From positions 1-8,419 of the forward strand of contig CAIWTG010000051.1 in NCBI GenBank assembly GCA_903915565.1: a stretch of 8,419 nucleotides of DNA. Reading direction: 5' to 3'. Below the pieces are notes generated by a model. The model did no database searches. It worked only from the letters and a program-made list of their open reading frames with translations, and was not told where the DNA came from. Positions within the stretch are counted from its first letter, which is position 1. Every line of letters starts with the position of its first letter. A program made the translations under genes and the position numbers. Of this stretch, positions 6,083 to 8,419 are shown in pieces. This DNA comes from an uncultured Chloroflexota bacterium. GTDB lineage: Bacteria > Chloroflexota > Dehalococcoidia > Dehalococcoidales > RBG-16-60-22.

Positions 6083-7090
6083 TTACACCGCATTAAGCAC
6101 ACGTAAAGCGCGTAGAGTTACCCATTTATTCGGCTGCTTTTTGGGACCGAAGTCGACCCAGGTTTTGCCGGTAGAATCGTATTCCATCAGCCAGCGTCCC
6201 TGGGTGTCCTGCTTATCATGGACTAATTTAAGGGTATTCGATAAGCGGGGGTCTTTACCATAGCCCAATCGTACCAAGGCGTCGGCGATGTGCAAAATAT
6301 CCTGCACGTAAAAGACGGGAAAGCCGAACTTCCACCAGTTGCCGCTGGGTTTACCGGTTGGACTTTGTGGGAAGCCCCGGGGATAATCGCCGGTGGCGGG
6401 GTCTTGGCTGAAAAGAAAATCAACTCCTGTTTTGATAGCTCGGTTGATTAGGGGCGTTCGTTTTTCTTTCGGAAGTTTGCCGAAGGCAATCAATACAGGC
6501 ACAGCACCCCAAGCACAGGGTTTATTATAGGTTCCGCTGCAGGCAAAAACAGGTCCGCTTTTACCGGCGTAATAACGCAGAGGAGCGTTTTTATCGGTAT
6601 TCGGGGCAACGCCTTCGCCAGTAACGCTGCGCGCCATCCACTCGTAGGCTTTATCCAGGCGGGCATCCCGGCAACCCAAATCTAAAAGCGAGGCGCAGAG
6701 GTTGCCCTGCAGGCAGTCCAGTGTTGCCGAAGGAGTGCCGCTAGCAGAAAACTGTCCGTGTTTTGTCAGGCTATGGTCAAGGATGTAAGCACAGGCGGTA
6801 ACGATACGTTTATCGGCGTCTATCGAGGCGCCAAGCTGCGCTAATGTAATAATCGACCACACAGTGCTGAAGTACTTGGGATTATAACCCGCGCCCGGCT
6901 TCGCCCAAAAGCCCTCTTTATCCATTTTTTTCAGCACAGCGGCGATGGGTCCTTGCTGGTGGGCTTTGTTTTTGGCTGTTTGGAGCTCTTTGGTATCTGG
7001 TTTAACAAGGTCGCGCAGCGCCAAGTATCTCACGCCGATGTCGGCGGGCTCTAGTAGCCAGTTAAGAGTATCTGCAAAAGATTTATTCAT
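6083..7090 (-). CDS. Alpha/alpha-toroid protein, prenyltransferase / squalene-cyclase-like
   Basis: The 335-residue protein is built of repeated helical pairs of the terpenoid-cyclase/protein-prenyltransferase toroid. Typical repeat-like segments are SATLDCLQGNLCASLLDLG (121-139), KPCAWGAVPVLIAFGKLP (190-207), WWKFGFPVFYVQDILHIADA (252-271) and KWVTLRALRVL (322-332). There is no signal peptide or membrane helix. I see neither the DXDD of class II cyclases nor the DDXXD of class I terpene synthases, so cyclase activity is doubtful. Cysteines C126, C184 and C192 lie in the most family-like parts and could bind metal or substrate. Similar proteins in anaerobes usually carry misleading automatic names. 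The start ATG at 7090 is preceded by only a weak GGGAAAA site. It is 54 bp after the exporter gene and 20 bp before the ligase gene, which suggests a shared pathway. Fold likely; function unknown. Confidence 0.75.
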   Translation of the reverse strand: MNKSFADTLNWLLEPADIGVRYLALRDLVKPDTKELQTAKNKAHQQGPIAAVLKKMDKEGFWAKPGAGYNPKYFSTVWSIITLAQLGASIDADKRIVTACAYILDHSLTKHGQFSASGTPSATLDCLQGNLCASLLDLGCRDARLDKAYEWMARSVTGEGVAPNTDKNAPLRYYAGKSGPVFACSGTYNKPCAWGAVPVLIAFGKLPKEKRTPLINRAIKTGVDFLFSQDPATGDYPRGFPQSPTGKPSGNWWKFGFPVFYVQDILHIADALVRLGYGKDPRLSNTLKLVHDKQDTQGRWLMEYDSTGKTWVDFGPKKQPNKWVTLRALRVLNAV

Positions 7091-7124
7091 AAGGTTTTCC
7101 CGAATATTTAGCGGGCGTTAGTCT

Positions 7125-7154
7125 ATAATAAACCTTTTAATTGTTCAATGTCCA
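7125..7154 (-). promoter_or_regulatory. Candidate promoter for the toroid-ligase-peptidase genes
   Basis: On the minus strand TGGACA (7154-7149, five of six to TTGACA) and TATTAT (7130-7125, five of six to TATAAT) are 18 bases apart. The -35 box lies within the last codons of the exporter gene, just ahead of its stop. This could let the three downstream genes be transcribed without the exporter. Such matches arise by chance in AT-rich gaps, so support is modest. Confidence 0.33.
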
Positions 7155-8419
7155 CCTGGAACAGAGACATCGGCGGCGGAGGCTTTTTTAAACTTAATTA
7201 TCAGAGGAATGATCAAAGCCACGACCAGGAGGAAGCCTAACAAATCAGAGCCGGGGAAGGAAAGCCAGACGCCTTTCATCTGGAAGAAATGGGGCAGTGT
7301 CAGTACCAGAGCTAGCAGGAATAGCCCCGGACGCGTGATGGCGATTAAGAAAGACTCCCACACCCTTCCGATGGATGGGAAGACCAGCTGCCCTATGTTG
7401 AACAGGCTGAAGAACGGCAGCATGCTGAAGATATACCTCATCGCTACGACGGTTTCGCTGACCAAGACAGCATCGCTGGTAAAAACCCGGACAATCGGTT
7501 CGGGCCAAATCATGAGGATAAGGTAAGCGACGACGATGCAGGCTAGAGTAGCCCCGGCGGCGAAGTAAATGGATTTTAGAGCCATCTTAAAACGCTTGGC
7601 GCCGTAATTGAATCCCAAAATCGGCTGCATAGCCTGTCCCAGTACCATGCTTGGCATTGAGGCGAACATCATCACACGCTGGATGATGCCGAAAGCGCCC
7701 AGGGCGACATCGCCGCCGTAATTGACGGCCTGCCTGATGAAGAACATGGCTGAAATCGTCATAGCAGCCGTCTGGGCGAATTGCGTCACGCCGATGGCGA
7801 AAATCCCCTTAACGATTTTTCTATCCGGCATAAGGTTGCTCCACCGGATTTTCAGATAGCTATCGCCGACGAGGTAATAGCTGAACAGGAATGCCAACGC
7901 AACAAACTGGGAAATTACAGCAGCCAGAGCGGCACCGTTTACACCCATCCTTAAACCTATGATGAATGTTGCGTCTAAGACGATATTTAACAGCGACTGC
8001 ACAGTCATGGCAATCATAGCGACGCGGGTGTTACCCTCGGCGCGCACCATCATTAACAGGATGGAGTAGGTAACGTTAATGAAAGTAGCGGCGAAGACGA
8101 TGGTTAAGTATGAGCTTGCCAGCGGTAAAACCTGGTCTGACGCTCCTATCAGTTTGAGCCAGTAGCTGAGGGTGGGTAAAATAAGCGCGGTTAAAATAAT
8201 AGAAAATATTATGCCAAAGAAAATACTGTTTCCCAGGGCTTTTTCCGCCGATTTCTGGTCGCGGCCACCGATCAGGCGGGAGACCAGCGAGCCGCCGCCG
8301 ATGCCTACCATGTTGCCGATGCCGAAGGTGAGTGACTGAATGGGGAAAACGATGGAGAGGGCGGCAATACCGTCCAAACCAACGTAATTACCGACAAATA
8401 TCATGTCGATAATGCTATA
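7145..8419 (-). CDS. MATE-family efflux transporter (5' end outside window)
   Basis: This multidrug and toxin extrusion (MATE) transporter would expel small organic compounds across the inner membrane in exchange for Na+ or H+. The frame is open through base 8419. Codons before the internal ATG at 8404 read YSIID, and continue into MIFVGNYVG, matching the family's first-helix region, so the real start lies beyond the right edge and roughly 30 residues are missing. The visible part (about 424 residues) has around eleven hydrophobic segments. The N-half motif is GIGGGSLVSRLIGGRD, and the C-half counterpart is LGQAMQPILGFNYGAKR, resembling the NorM/MepA-like branch. The stop TGA is at 7147-7145, 54 bp before the toroid gene in the same direction. 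Cotranscription is possible, and a candidate internal promoter overlaps its end. Its substrate is unknown and may be a product of the downstream genes. Confidence 0.93.
   Translation of the reverse strand, partial: YSIIDMIFVGNYVGLDGIAALSIVFPIQSLTFGIGNMVGIGGGSLVSRLIGGRDQKSAEKALGNSIFFGIIFSIILTALILPTLSYWLKLIGASDQVLPLASSYLTIVFAATFINVTYSILLMMVRAEGNTRVAMIAMTVQSLLNIVLDATFIIGLRMGVNGAALAAVISQFVALAFLFSYYLVGDSYLKIRWSNLMPDRKIVKGIFAIGVTQFAQTAAMTISAMFFIRQAVNYGGDVALGAFGIIQRVMMFASMPSMVLGQAMQPILGFNYGAKRFKMALKSIYFAAGATLACIVVAYLILMIWPEPIVRVFTSDAVLVSETVVAMRYIFSMLPFFSLFNIGQLVFPSIGRVWESFLIAITRPGLFLLALVLTLPHFFQMKGVWLSFPGSDLLGFLLVVALIIPLIIKFKKASAADVSVPGGH

Overview
This is a bacterial chromosomal window. It holds eight protein-coding genes (two cut off by the window edges), one tRNA gene and a few short putative control sites. 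The SecG sequence type (VYRTKRGVEKTLF after the glycine-rich loop), a GatB of the four-cysteine kind, and moderate GC suggest Chloroflexota, possibly Dehalococcoidia. That placement is an inference from protein resemblance, not a proof.

Left part (1-1308): the 3' portion of an AT-rich gene for a LuxR-type regulator, with a GAF-like and a PAS-like sensory part before the DNA-binding domain. Its reading frame is open to the left edge, so the true start lies outside. A gene-free, AT-rich 161 bp follows, then tRNA-Ala(TGC) on the minus strand with its own likely promoter. The AT-rich regulator gene lies just past the 3' end of the tRNA gene, a place where mobile islands often insert.

Middle (1426-3980): a minus-strand gene for a small cysteine-rich protein of unknown function, then, divergently, gatB and secG on the plus strand, 21 bp apart. 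These two are core genes: tRNA-dependent amidation for Gln/Asn decoding, and an accessory subunit of the Sec translocon. A good sigma-70-type promoter just upstream of gatB helps fix its start at 2283.

Right part (4020-8419): four minus-strand genes in a tight row. In transcription order they encode a MATE-type exporter (cut by the right edge), an alpha/alpha-toroid protein resembling prenyltransferases and squalene cyclases, a PaaK-like adenylate-forming ligase, and an S51-family serine peptidase. Gaps are 54, 20 and 15 bp, so the last three almost certainly share a transcript and the exporter may join them. An activating ligase, a cyclase-fold protein, a peptidase and an exporter together could make up a small uncharacterised metabolic module, but no product can be named from sequence.

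No gap without a gene exceeds 300 bp. The largest are 1148-1308 and 2104-2282. I saw no CRISPR array, insertion sequence or rRNA.
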